From Peribolospora baueri (taxonomy: Eukaryota; Basidiomycota; Peribolosporomycetes; Peribolosporales; Peribolosporaceae): DNA of 64,000 nucleotides. This document shows positions 22,729 through 34,700 of the stretch, in pieces (the stretch's first letter is position 1; each line of letters begins with the position of its first letter). The stretch is from NCBI GenBank assembly GCA_029717555.1, contig JAMDHS010000050.1, positions 1-64,000 of the forward strand, read 5' to 3'. The notes under the pieces are model-generated. The model saw only the letters and a list, made by a program, of their open reading frames with translations. It was not told the origin of the DNA and did no database searches. The translations under genes and the position numbers were made by a program.

Positions 22729-24998
22729 ATGGCTAGTGGACAGATGAACGCTGTCATCATCGAGGCGCCCGAAAAGGTCGTCGTGACCAAGCGGCCCATC
22801 CCCGAGCCCAAAAATCCCGGTGACGTGGTGGTCAAGGTCGATCTTACCGCTGTGAGTAGTGGAGCGAGGATATTGCCAGATCGTCGGTCGGCGACATCGT
22901 GGGGATTGGAATAACCCTTTCTTACCCCCGCTGCCTTGGCATTGCTCAACGTCCAACGTAGCTTTGCGGATCCGATCTTCATATCTACCGCGGGCATCAG
23001 CCGACTCCGAGGTGAGAACAAAAAGGGGAAGGAAGCCAGACATAGATACAGGCCAGACGATGGACGGCCCCGTGGGCGAAAGAACGAGAGAGAGGCACAT
23101 TGGCATCTGTCGTCGGCATAAAGCACACTTCTTTGGGGAGAAGAGACCTGAGAGAGACAGGTGGAGGGGGTAGGCGAGGGGATCCATTTCTTTTTACATA
23201 ACCCATGACCTCGGTCTCACGCAAATGGGCTGCCTTCTTTCAACCATCGCTCGTCACGTCACCGCAGGTATGACTTCATCCTCGGCCACGAGTTCGTCGG
23301 CACCGTTCACCAGGTTGGCTCCGCCGTCAAGAGCTTCAAGGTGGGCGACAAGGTGGTCTCGCCTTTCACTATTCAGGTGAGTTGGTCGGTCCGCGGTCGC
23401 ATTGGGGAGGTTGTATCTGGCCAGACTTGAGAAGGCTGTGACCGAGTTCCTCCCTCAGACTGGTTGACGTGAGCATTTTGCTTTGATTGCGATTCGGTGT
23501 GACGCGCAGTGCGGCGACTGCTTCTATTGCAAGCGTGGGCAGACTTCTCGGTGCACGGTGAGTCACTCAAACATGATCCGTCGAGCTGATGCTCTCCAGC
23601 AATGCTGATGTTGCCCATGCGCTTCCCGATGGCATATGTCCTCTGCTTCCAATCGCGTCCTTCCAGGAATCTCGTGTCTTTGGTTCTGTTGCCCTTGAAG
23701 GCGCTCAAGCGCAGTACGTCCTCGTGCCCCTCGCCGAGTCTACCCTCTTCCCCGCCCCTGAGGGCGTTCCAGAGATCGCACTCGTCCTGATGGCCGACAT
23801 CTTCCCGACTGGTGAGCAGAGGCCATCGAAGATGAGTCGCCGTGGACGTATTCCTGATGAATCTTTCGCTGTGCGTGTCTTGAACTTGTTGAATTCTAGG
23901 CTACTTCGTCGCTCAGAATGCCTACAAGACCCTGGGAGAGGAGGAACGCGTGGGTGCCAAAGTCGCCATCGTCGGGTGCGGTCCTGTTGGCCTTTGTGTG
24001 AGTTGACCGTCGGAAAAGACATGTTCCAATCGTTGTTCCTTTCCTGCCCTTAATGAGCGATGAGCCTGGACGTCGAGGTTGTTTTTGCTAACTTTTGCGT
24101 CTCGACATCCTGTCCTTCCCACTTGTCTTGTCAGGCCGTCACGGCTGCCTGCCACTTCTTCGGGAAGGGCAATGTGTACGCGATCGACTCCGTGCCTGAG
24201 CGCCTGGGTATGTACAAACACCCTTCCTTGTCGATGTCGTATCGATCTCTCATCATTCCCACTTTCCACCGTTTTCTACAGAGGAAGCGAAGAAGCACGG
24301 CGCCATTCCCATTAACCTCAACGACGACCCCGTCGGCAAGCTCCGCGAAGCCACTGAAGGCCGTGGAGCGGACGCCGTGCTTGAGGTTGTCGGCGCAGCC
24401 GATGCGCTCCAGATGGCCGTCCAAGCTATCAGGCCCTTTGGCGTGGTTTCCAGCTGCGGATTGTGAGTCGCTTCGGTGGAGAGTTTGGCCTTCTTGCTCC
24501 GCTTGGCTGACGAGCAAGCGCATGACACGACTCGTTGTGCTGCAGGCACACCCACGACATTACTCTCAAAGGTATGAGTCTTCTTCCTTCATGTGCAACG
24601 ATTTTGCTAGACGCTCGGCAAAGCTCAATTTTTTTTTATTCGTACGTCCTAACGCACATACTCATAGGATTGGACCTGTACAACAAGAACGTTCGCTTCC
24701 AGTTCGGTCGGTGCCCCGTCCGGGCCCTCTTCCCGGAGGCTATCAAGCTGCTCTCTGAGAACGCCGAGCTCTTCAAAGGCTTCGTCCAGCACAAGGTGCC
24801 CTTGGAGGAGGCGCCCAAGTACTATAAGGTGGGTTGATGCTTGGCGACGGCTCGCTCCGATTCGAAGTGAACGCGGAGAGCGTGATGCTGACTCGTGAGA
24901 CGGGCGCGCGGCATCTGTATTCATGACCACTTATCCAAAAGCTGTTCAACGAGCGCAAGATCCTCAAGACCGTCTTTACTCCTAACTCTAGCGCTTGA
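22729..24998 (+). CDS. Zinc-dependent alcohol dehydrogenase (MDR family)
   Basis: Eleven exons (22729-22851, 22962-23011, 23268-23376, 23510-23557, 23667-23811, 23900-23997, 24135-24207, 24282-24462, 24546-24571, 24668-24828, 24942-24998) give 356 aa, normal for the family. Catalytic zinc ligands are Cys in LCGSDLHIYRG and His-Glu in ILGHEFVGTV. The structural zinc loop CGDCFYCKRGQTSRCT has the four spaced Cys. The nucleotide fold begins with VAIVGCGPVGLC, and AIDSVPERL ends in the acidic residue that favours NAD(H). The structure resembles glutathione-independent formaldehyde dehydrogenase-like and related MDR enzymes in fungi, so the substrate is not settled. The 256-nt intron 23012-23267 is long for this locus. 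The TATA box upstream suggests regulated, possibly strong, expression. Confidence 0.9.
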
Positions 24999-25719
24999 GC
25001 CATCGTTAGCGGTCAGAAGGTTTTTGGTGTCATCGTAGCTGCCTCAATTGTTTTTCGCTTCCACCTGGACTCGCGCCAAGGAGGATGGTTGAGAGAGAAT
25101 CCTGAATGAATAACCGAATTACGTGTTGCGAATGCGGAATGTTATAACGGCGCGGACATGCACGGCCAATGAATAAAGAGAACGTTGACCAACTCGGCCT
25201 ATGGCCAAAGCTTCGCTTCTCCACCAAGGATCAGGCCTCTTCCCACTTCTCCCAATCCCCGTCACCGACATCGGAGAAGGCATTGTCCGCCCGCTGTCAG
25301 TTCGATTTCTAAACCGAGACCAAAGCTGAATCTGGAGTGCATTGCAGACACAGAAAGCAGCAAAGCAATGGATGAATGACGGATGGGGAGCAGGAGCTGG
25401 ATGCTGGGAGAAAGGTGTAAGACGAAAGGGAAGATAAGACTCTTCGAGGGGGTTCCTTCCCCTCGTCAATGGCATCTCAGATAGCTGGACGAACAGCGAG
25501 TCGTCGATCGCACCCGCACCTTAAAATAATCCTTCGTCGTCACGTGAAGCCGCAGCCGATCACATTCACGCCGATGTGCGCTCGCTCTCGAAGCCTTCCC
25601 ACCATCCCAAACGCCGGTCTTTCCACACCTAACAGCCCTACCGCCGATCGCATCGCATTCCGGACAGCAACAGCCGATCGGCTGAGCCGACTCCAGTTCT
25701 GGATCTACTGAAGCCAGGC
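24999..25719. other. Spacer before CSF1
   Basis: 721 bp of dehydrogenase 3' flank and CSF1 upstream region. A - strand frame (25119-25475) has no recognisable motif. I see nothing I can support as a gene. Confidence 0.45.
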
Positions 25720-28700
25720 ATGGACGCCGTCAGCGTAGCCGCGCGGGCTTACTTGGGTGACAGGGCCGTCGCCGTCGGGGTCAACTGGTGAGCGGACCAC
25801 GGACGCGCCCCGCGCTTCTCCGGCGCCCTCACTTGGACGGCGCTGACCTCGCCGTTGGACGGTTGGACAGGCTCTTTTTGGTCGAGTGCCTTGTCGCCAT
25901 TGTTGTGGTCGTCTTCTTCCTTTTCTACCTCAACCGCCTTGTCGCCATCGTTGTCGGTCTCATCCTGCGAGGGCTGCTATGGAGGAGCCATAATGCGTAC
26001 ATCGAGTTCGGTGAATCCTCCGGTGCCTGCCTGTGTCGTGTCACAGCTTTGAGAGCATGTTTTCTTGGTATTTCGACTGATGCGAGCTGCCCCGCCAATG
26101 TTTGCACTTCTCTGCTTGTCTTTTCAACCAGAGTCGATTCAAATATCGCCGTTAGGCGGTCGAATTCTCTTCAAAGAAGCCAGGTACTACTCGAAGAACA
26201 TAAGCATGCGCGTTCTGAAAGGACACATTACTTGGCGTTATTGGTTTTGGCGCGCTAGGGAAGAGCAAAGCGAGGAGAGGGAAGGCAAAGGTGAGGAATG
26301 GGCCTGAGTTAACTCTCGTCACCTAAGCCATTATTGCGGGGAGTGTTTCTTACGCGTATGTCCTTTCCCTTCCGTCAGCCTCTCGCCTTCCCTGCCGGAC
26401 TGTCATTTGGCTGGAGGGCGCCGAGATGCTTCTATACAACCGCACTCCCTCCTTCGACGCCATCCTACGGCGCATGGGTTACGATCCTGAGAAGTTGGCA
26501 TCCCCCACGAGCGAGCACGGGGCACCTTCCGAGAAGGGCGAATCTGGGAAATACGATGAGGCAGTGTCTTCCAACGTCAAAAGCCCGAACCGTGATGGGA
26601 TTTCCGAGACTGACGGTGACAGGACTAAGGCTGATGGTGAGTGTCCAGGCTCTTCGCGGTGACAATCGTGTGGAGAGAATGGTGTATAATTCATCTCGAT
26701 GACGTACCCTGCACTTCTTGTAGGCGCCGACGAGCCTGCACCGCGTGGCGGCATTGACTGGTTCCGCGAGGCGCTTCCCATCGAGATCCAGGTCGCGCGT
26801 GGCGCTTTCGTCCTCGGCAACGACTCCACTCCGTCCATCCTTGTCGCCGACTTTGAATCTGCTCAGGGCAGGTACAGCGCAGTCAAGGTTAGTATGGTTC
26901 GGTCCTGTTGCTCTGTTGCTACTCTTGTAGTAAGAAATATGGAGAGTTTTACTTATCCTGACGGGTTCTGATTGACAGGCTCGATCTCAGTACGATCCGT
27001 ACAAGCAAGTCTACCACTTTGTCTTCAAGAAACCGAAAATCATCTGGCGCACTAATCCGGATTTTGAAGGACCGATGATGAATCACGGGCAGGCTGTACT
27101 TCATTCACTCGGGAAGAAGCCGTGGGTTGCTTTTTTTCTTTGACGGGAACCGCATAAAATCGAATGGCCTGACGCGGTTGTCTGCATTTTACATTTCTAT
27201 AGGACCAACCTTGGGGCCCCGGATCCCCTCGCTATGCTTGCGCTGTTTCATCGCTTGCGGAGCGTCTCGCAAAAACTTTCGTTCCGCACTGGATCCCAAC
27301 GGCGTCGCAGTACGGCTTTCACGTCGAGGTCGCAGTCGGTACCTGCTGCCAGTGCCGCAACGCCCTGGCGTGGCCTGTCTCGGTATCTCACCGAGGAGGA
27401 GGCCGCCGGCGGTAATGCACCCAATTTGGAGGAGTACGCCAAGGTGTCGACGATGTTGGACTGTCCGGAGATGGAACTGACATACTACGCTGACGTCGCA
27501 GGTATGTAGAACAAAACGACCGTGCCTCCGTCATCCCATCACGTCTCACTTCTATTCGATATCTTGCAGGTAAAGTTCCAAAGGACCCGAAGCCATTGTC
27601 CGGCATGGCTGGCCTCGAGACGATCGACGTCGGCAATGGCGATCTTTCGCCGGAATGGGGAATCGATATGGAGTTCAAGGGTGGCACGGTAAACTACGGC
27701 CCATGGGCAGACAGACAGAGGTGGGCACGCAATTATTCCTATCTCAGGTTTTGTTCGATAACTGACAAGTTGTTGCCTCTTCCCTTCCAGAGCATTTATT
27801 CAGAAAATCTTCTTCCCCCCGGCGTATTTGGACTCTGAGCAGACTAGGCCGCTCAAACCTGGTGACAACCGTGTGCACACATCGCTCAAAATCTTTATCG
27901 AGTTTAGCGCTGCAACTACTTTACGTCTTCCGACGCGTGAAGCTTCCAAGGATTGGCGTGTCGAAGGTGTGGATAGGCCGGTGGACAAGGGCAAGCCGTC
28001 TCGTCCCTATGGTTGGCTTGACGTTAAGGTCGGCCCAAACTCTACAATCAACCACACCATGTCCATGGTATCCGACGCCAGCGGGTTCAGTCAATTCCTC
28101 GAAGTCCACCTCGACGAAGTCTCCTTGACGAGTAGCGTGAACTACGCCGAATTCTGGTCGGCAGAATACTGCCGGGTCCACTGCGACCTCTCCTCGCCTC
28201 TCCAGTGGCGCGATTTGAGGACTTGGGAGTTCACGATCAACTTCTTTCGGCCCAAGGTCTACCTCCTGCGCGACCACATCACCCTTTTCATAGACCTGGC
28301 CAAGGATTGGTCTTCTGGACCTCCCACCCCGTACGAGCGGTTCGTACCGTTTCACTACAAGGTCCACCTCCGACTCCAGGAGCACGTCTTGAATCTTTAC
28401 TTGAACGAGCATAACATCATTGCGGATCCATGCAACATGGCCGAAAATAGTGAGTTTTCCATGACTCTAGCCCGAGTGCATTCAGATCCGACATTTGGCT
28501 CTCCCCCTTCTCTGTGCAGCTCTCATGACGTTGGAGGGGCCTAATCTGGACCTGGAGGTCGTCATCCCCTCCGACAAGTACCGCCCGCCCTCGACTGACA
28601 TACCGTTCGAAGTCAAGTGCCCACGCGCGCGGCTGAGCATGCAACTGCCCGAATGGAACACTCACAACGCGTTCGGCACGCCAAGAACGAAGGAGTTCGG

Positions 28701-31700
28701 TACTATCGAGACCCTCACTGTCAGCGGTTCGTACCTCTACTATTCAACAACCGATCCTCAGCATGTCGAAAGGTTATGTATCGATATCGAGGTGAGGTCC
28801 TCGATCATTATACCACCATCCATTTTGCTGTGGCTTTCAACGCTTTCCTTCCGATTCGCATAGCTTACTGTCGTATCATAACACTGGATGTGTCAGGCCG
28901 ACAATGTGGTATACAAGATGCTCGGATGGACGATCCGGCATTTCATGATATTGAAGGATAACTATTTTGGCGGATTCACTGCGTTTTCCACTGTCGAGGA
29001 GTATCGGCAACGCCATGAGGAACGTCTGGCCGGCAGTTCGGTCGAGCGTAAATCCAAATCGGGAAAGGTGAGGCGGGACAAGCTAGATTATCTGGGTAGG
29101 ATGTCGTTGACGGCTGATTTTGTCACTTTACCCCAGTCTGATGTCTTCGAGGTCAACCTGGATGTCCGACTTACTGGCAACTGGGTCATTCTGCCTCAAG
29201 AGGTCTACGACTGCAAATCAGCTCTCATCCTTGAAGCCCCTGAAATTTCCGTCTCGCTGCGTTTACACGACTTTTTCATGGGTGAGTTTCCTTCGTGAGA
29301 GATGTTTTCAACTGGTTAACGACTCATGTGATGCTTTTTTTTTTTTTCACAGAGATGTCGCTCAATATCGATCCAATCCGCCTCACTTCCGTCGAAGACT
29401 ACGCTGACGGATTGAAGCAGCTAAGGACAGTCGGATTTGACACGCGCAAGACTCTGGCTATCGACGGCTTGGAAGTCATTGGAGATCGGATTTTCGGCCC
29501 TCAGCCGAAGACTTCGACGTGAGTTCTGAGTGCCTAGGACTAGCCCCAGGTCTTCTGAAGATTTCCTGAGCCTTTCTTTTCCGACGACAGGTACGTGTGC
29601 CACTGGTCATTCAACATCGGCGCATTTGTTGGCAATATCACGCCGGCATTTCTCTTGGAGGCCGCTGCAGCAAGTCGCGCAGTGGGCGTCAACTACGGGG
29701 ACAAGGACAATTCTCTCCCTCAAGAATACGTGATCGGATCTGATCCCGATGGTACGCTTTGATCATGGCTTGCTCTCGCACTATTCAATAAGCGTGAATT
29801 TTGATTGCCCTTTCCGTATCAGTGACGTTCCTTCACCTAGTGCAAGGCCCCATCGACATCACCGTTTTGAACAGAGAAAGCGCCATCAATTTGCGCCTCG
29901 ATGAAGGTGTTCGTCTCGATTACAACGACATGGCAACGCCTGACTACTTGAGAACTCTGGCCATCGAAGTGCCAACCGCAGCCGCCAAGTTCCTTGAGCC
30001 GTCGAAGGGCTCAAGTGGGGAGGAATGGGTGGAGGTTGCCAATCTCTCATCCGACATCTCCGTCAATTTCTACTTCACCAACTCTGATTGGAGGACCCGG
30101 GCCCAAGCCCAGTTTGAGCATATCGTCAAGCAAGACGTACTCACCCACCGAGCGACTGACTTTTACCTGCCGAAGGATCGACAGGATCGCCAGCGTCACG
30201 GTAAGCAGAATATGGTATCCCGGCATGGTTTGAGTAGGTCCCCTTTGAGCACAGCATCTGTTGAAATTTCCGTTGCAGGCTTTCCTGCGCAAGCCGGTAT
30301 TTTACAACTCCACAAGGTCTACCTACCTGGTGACGGTGGGTTGATTATAACGAGTGCTGAAGAAGCATCTGTTGTTTACTTACGATCCGACTTATATGCT
30401 ACAGGGCCCCTTTCTGGTTTCAGTGAAGAAGAGGACAGCATCTATACGAACAGTATAGCGTCGTCGTCCAAGTTCTTTCGGTCGGCGGCGGGTCAGTCAA
30501 CAAGCCTTTTTGCGCAGTCGGATGGTTCAGAGGCAGGCAACGCGTGAGTAGAATTCGCTACTTGTCTCCAATTGGGAGCACTGACACAAATGTTTCCTTG
30601 CGTCTCTTCTGGCTCGGTTCATAACATTCAGTAGGAAGTCAGACGAAGGTGAGCACGCGTGGTATTTGTTAGTAAAAGTATTGAACGCCGTCTCTGATTC
30701 TGTTTTCCATGTATCGTGTGCAAACTCAGGTCCATGCTTTGGACTGAGAACTTTCAAACGAGCATCGCCGAGTCAATACGGCTCTTTCGACGGCCCAACT
30801 TTCAGCTCGACTTCAGTGGGTTGCTTTGTGATGCGCAATGTGGTGACCGGCCATCGTGCTGAAGAGTTTATGTGTACAATTTCAGGACGTGCCGCATCAG
30901 CGGCAGTTCAAGGACATACCGTCGTCGCGTTCCCAGCCTTCCGGTCGCTGTTGGACGCCGCTGAACCTTCAGGCGTTCTATCAGGGTGGCACAACCAAGT
31001 ACAAGGACGAATCACAGACTATCTGCAGTTTACGAAGTCGTCGCGGCGTAGCTTGTCTCTTCACACCATTTGCATGCGGCGTTTTACAAGACCTGTTGAG
31101 TCAGCTCGACCGCCTGGTGAGGTTTCGTTCCGCGCGATGATCAATAACATTGCGTGAGCTTACGATAATTGTGTCTGTGGAACAGGATGAAGGTTTGGAC
31201 AAGGCACTCGATCGTTTGCAGTTACAATTTCGTGACACGCGCAAATCGCCACCGAAGTATCAATTCCAGACCTTGTTCCTGGACGTCAGCCTGCCAGAGC
31301 TTCGCGTGCGCACCATACATGACGTGAATTTGCTTGAACCGCCCGTGGATCGGGACAAAGGCCACGAGGGCGCTGGTATGTCCGAGCTTGGGCTTACCGT
31401 GCTTGGCGTCGACCTCAATCTGGCAAAAACGTCTTCACTGGTCGCTACGGATGCGGAGGTTGGCACCGAAACGGCCGACTTGACCTTGGCATTCAGGTTC
31501 AGCCAAATCGAGGCAATCGGTTTTACGGGTAACGCCATCACGCGTCACTTGAATTGGCGCAAGTCGGCGCAGCTACAGCAGCTTCGTTCAGACTATGTCC
31601 AACACGAACGACATGCCCCTTTTTTACGGGTCACGGTCGGGGCGACCGAGCTGACAGCCGGAGTCAAGATGAGGGATGCCTACGCCGCTTCACTTCGGCT

Positions 31701-34700
31701 TGGGACGATCGATGTTTGCCTTTACTCGGACAGATTCGAGGCATTGGCCAGCACTGGTGTCCGTCTTGCTGGGATGGGCGACGAGATTGGCGGTGCTTTC
31801 GAAGAGTTTTCTTGCAGACGGAAACGTCGCTTGCAGTTGTTCGTGGGCGAGGTTGTCAAGTTCTCGGACGAGCGAGTGATCACCACCGACCCCATCTTCT
31901 TGACGAGGGCGGCTTTTGTGGCTCAGGCCGAACAACGAAATGATCCTGGTTGGAAGATCATGTGAGTGGATCGATTCTCTAAATATTGGATAAACAAGTG
32001 TCATTGATACCTCCGGACTTCTGATTTGTCATGGCAGCGCGCGTCTCCGGCATGTCCTACGTTTGATGCCGTCTCTCAACCAGCGAGCGACGAAGAGCAT
32101 CATGTACTCGAAAGAGGTCAATCCTCGGCGGCTGTTCCTTAACGTCGTTGAATCGCTGCAGAAGTGGCGCGCGTGGGAGATCGACGCCGATGCAGTTGCC
32201 CACGAACCGTTCATCGTTGAGCTCTTCGACCAAGGCTTAACGAACGGCACCTCCGGCAACGGTCTCGACCGGATTTTGGGCAAAGATTTATCTTTGAACG
32301 TGTCCTCCGGCACCGTTTCCGTGATCCTTGAAGATGACCTTTCGACACCATTCATGGCTTGCGGTCCTCTCAAATTATCCGTCACGGCCTCTTCACGACA
32401 TCGCATTCTATCCTCAGAGTGGGACTGTGGCACATTCATCCACGCCCGGACCTCATTGGAGCAGTTTTCGATTCAGACGACGCCGCAGATATTCGTCACC
32501 GTCGAGCGACTTCTTCGCGCCAAGAGGCTATATAGTACCTTGGGACCGACATCGGATATCGATTCCAGCTCAAAGTTGAGGTCCTCACCTCACCCCGAGC
32601 AAGCTAGCACACAGATTAACGAGGTTCTTAAGAAGACTGGAGGATTGCGCGTCGACTTCACCGGCAACCTCAATGATCTTAACGTCACGTTCACAGCGGA
32701 CAAGTTGGAGACCCGGTTGACCTTGCGCCAGGCGTTCGCTTATGCGCCGATTACGCTACGTTCTGGAGAACAAGCTGCCAGCCTCCATGCTCTTCTTCTG
32801 GACGCCGGCGCCACCATTGGCGCCAAGGAACTGAAGACGGTAACCAGCGAAGGGACACCGCGCAACAGCTCTAGCAGGACCGATCCTAGCGTGCTCGCCT
32901 TTTTCGCTCTTGAAGACGCGACTGCGCACGCGAATGTCTGCGAATACAGCGAACCGCCTCCGGGAGTCTCACATCGTACGGTCCGGATCAACGTGATTAT
33001 GAAGGCGATCGAAACAGCCGTACCTAGGAGTTTTGTTCGCCTCCATCGATTCGTGGACGACTGGAGGACGGTGAATTTCCCGAGCATTGAACGGCTGCTC
33101 AAATCCTTGACCGAAGAGGCGAAGAAGCAGACTATGCCCAAGGCGCGTCTCGAGCCCTCCGTTCGCAGCACAACACGTTCGTCATCGGAAGCTTGGCTGG
33201 TCGGAGCGCGAATCGACGCCCAGTTCCTGCTCCAGACGATATCGTTCAGGATGCGCGCAATGCCCACACTGTGGCTGCACTACAACATCGTCGACGCCAC
33301 CGCCTTTGCCCATTCCAGTTGCCTGCTTTCAGACGATCCGAATCAAGCGACATCCATTCGCTGTGGAGTCGAACTTGCCCATCAGATTTTTGGATTCGTT
33401 CCCGTGCAGGCAGCTGAGCTGTACTCCAAGGACACGACATCTCTCAAGAACGGATCCATCGCTCTTCCTGGCCTCAGAGCGACTGTCACGGTTCCAATCG
33501 GATCAAGCCCCAAGAAGGGGCTAGCCAGATCGACTCAGGCCCAGGTGGTTGTCGACATGATCAAGCTCACTCTGACGGCAAAGCTGATCGAGAACGTGTT
33601 AGCTCTGCAGTCTCGATTCGAAAACGACGTCGATGACCTACTAGACGACATTGTTCAGTTCAAGGATTCGAGAGCGAGGACCGAGTCTGAACTATCAAAG
33701 CCTCAGCCTCAGCCTTCAAAAGCGAGCAAAATGTCTGGCCGAGCGCATGCTTTCTCTTTATCAGTTGCGCTCAGAGGCTTGAAGGTCGCCATCGAAGGCC
33801 CGTCCTCGACACAATTCATCGAAACTGCTCTAATCGACGGTCTCATACGTAGCGGCAACAAGCTGCCGAATAAAGTATCTTGGCGGGTCTCTGTCTGTAA
33901 CCTGGCCTTGTCACTTGCGCACAAGTCTCGAACTTCTCCTGTCGAACAGCAACTGTTTGACCGGAGCTCTCGCTCGGCATACACGATCATCGACTGTGTC
34001 GTCCACAACTCGAGGCCAGAACTCTCCAACCGAAGCAAGGTCAAGGTTCCCGAAGACATCGATCACTTGCACTTGCGAGTGAACAAGGTGCATGCTGTTC
34101 TTCACGCTACAGCAATCTCAGAACTTGGGGATCTAATCGACTATTGGGCGGAGATTCTCGTCCGCAAGGAAGAGCGTGCCGAAGATTATTCAGTCATCCG
34201 CTCCAAGACTCGCCGAGTACTCGAGTCACTGGAGCGGCCGACGCACGAGGCTCGGTCTGGGGCCACCACGGAAGTAGCTTCAAAGTCGTGGCTGGACGAC
34301 AAGGTCATCTCCGTGCAAATCAATAGTCTGGGCATCGCCATCCCATTGACGTTGGACGAGATTACTGCGCCTGACCAGAGTTCGTCGAGGCCATGGCGGT
34401 CGGCAGCCGTGCCGGCGTTCTTATTTTCCACCTCGTCCATCACTTTCGCAACGCGGCACCACGAGATGGGCTTCGCAGACGTGCAGCTCACGGCGTTCCA
34501 GTTCATTCCCACGTGAGTCGCCTTTCATTGCTGGATTATGACCATTTGTGGTACTGAATAGCTACTGCTCACTTTTTTTGATTAGGTTCGATCAAAGCCG
34601 CGCTGAGGACTTCGATGGGCTTCAACACAACACCCGCAATCGGATGCTGTTTCCGGAAATGTTTTTGGAAGTGCAATCCGAAAAGACAGGGTCCACGGCA

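Noticed and set aside
25119-25475. 118-codon frame on the - strand upstream of CSF1
   Set aside because: No motif, no splice signals, and it lies in the CSF1 promoter.
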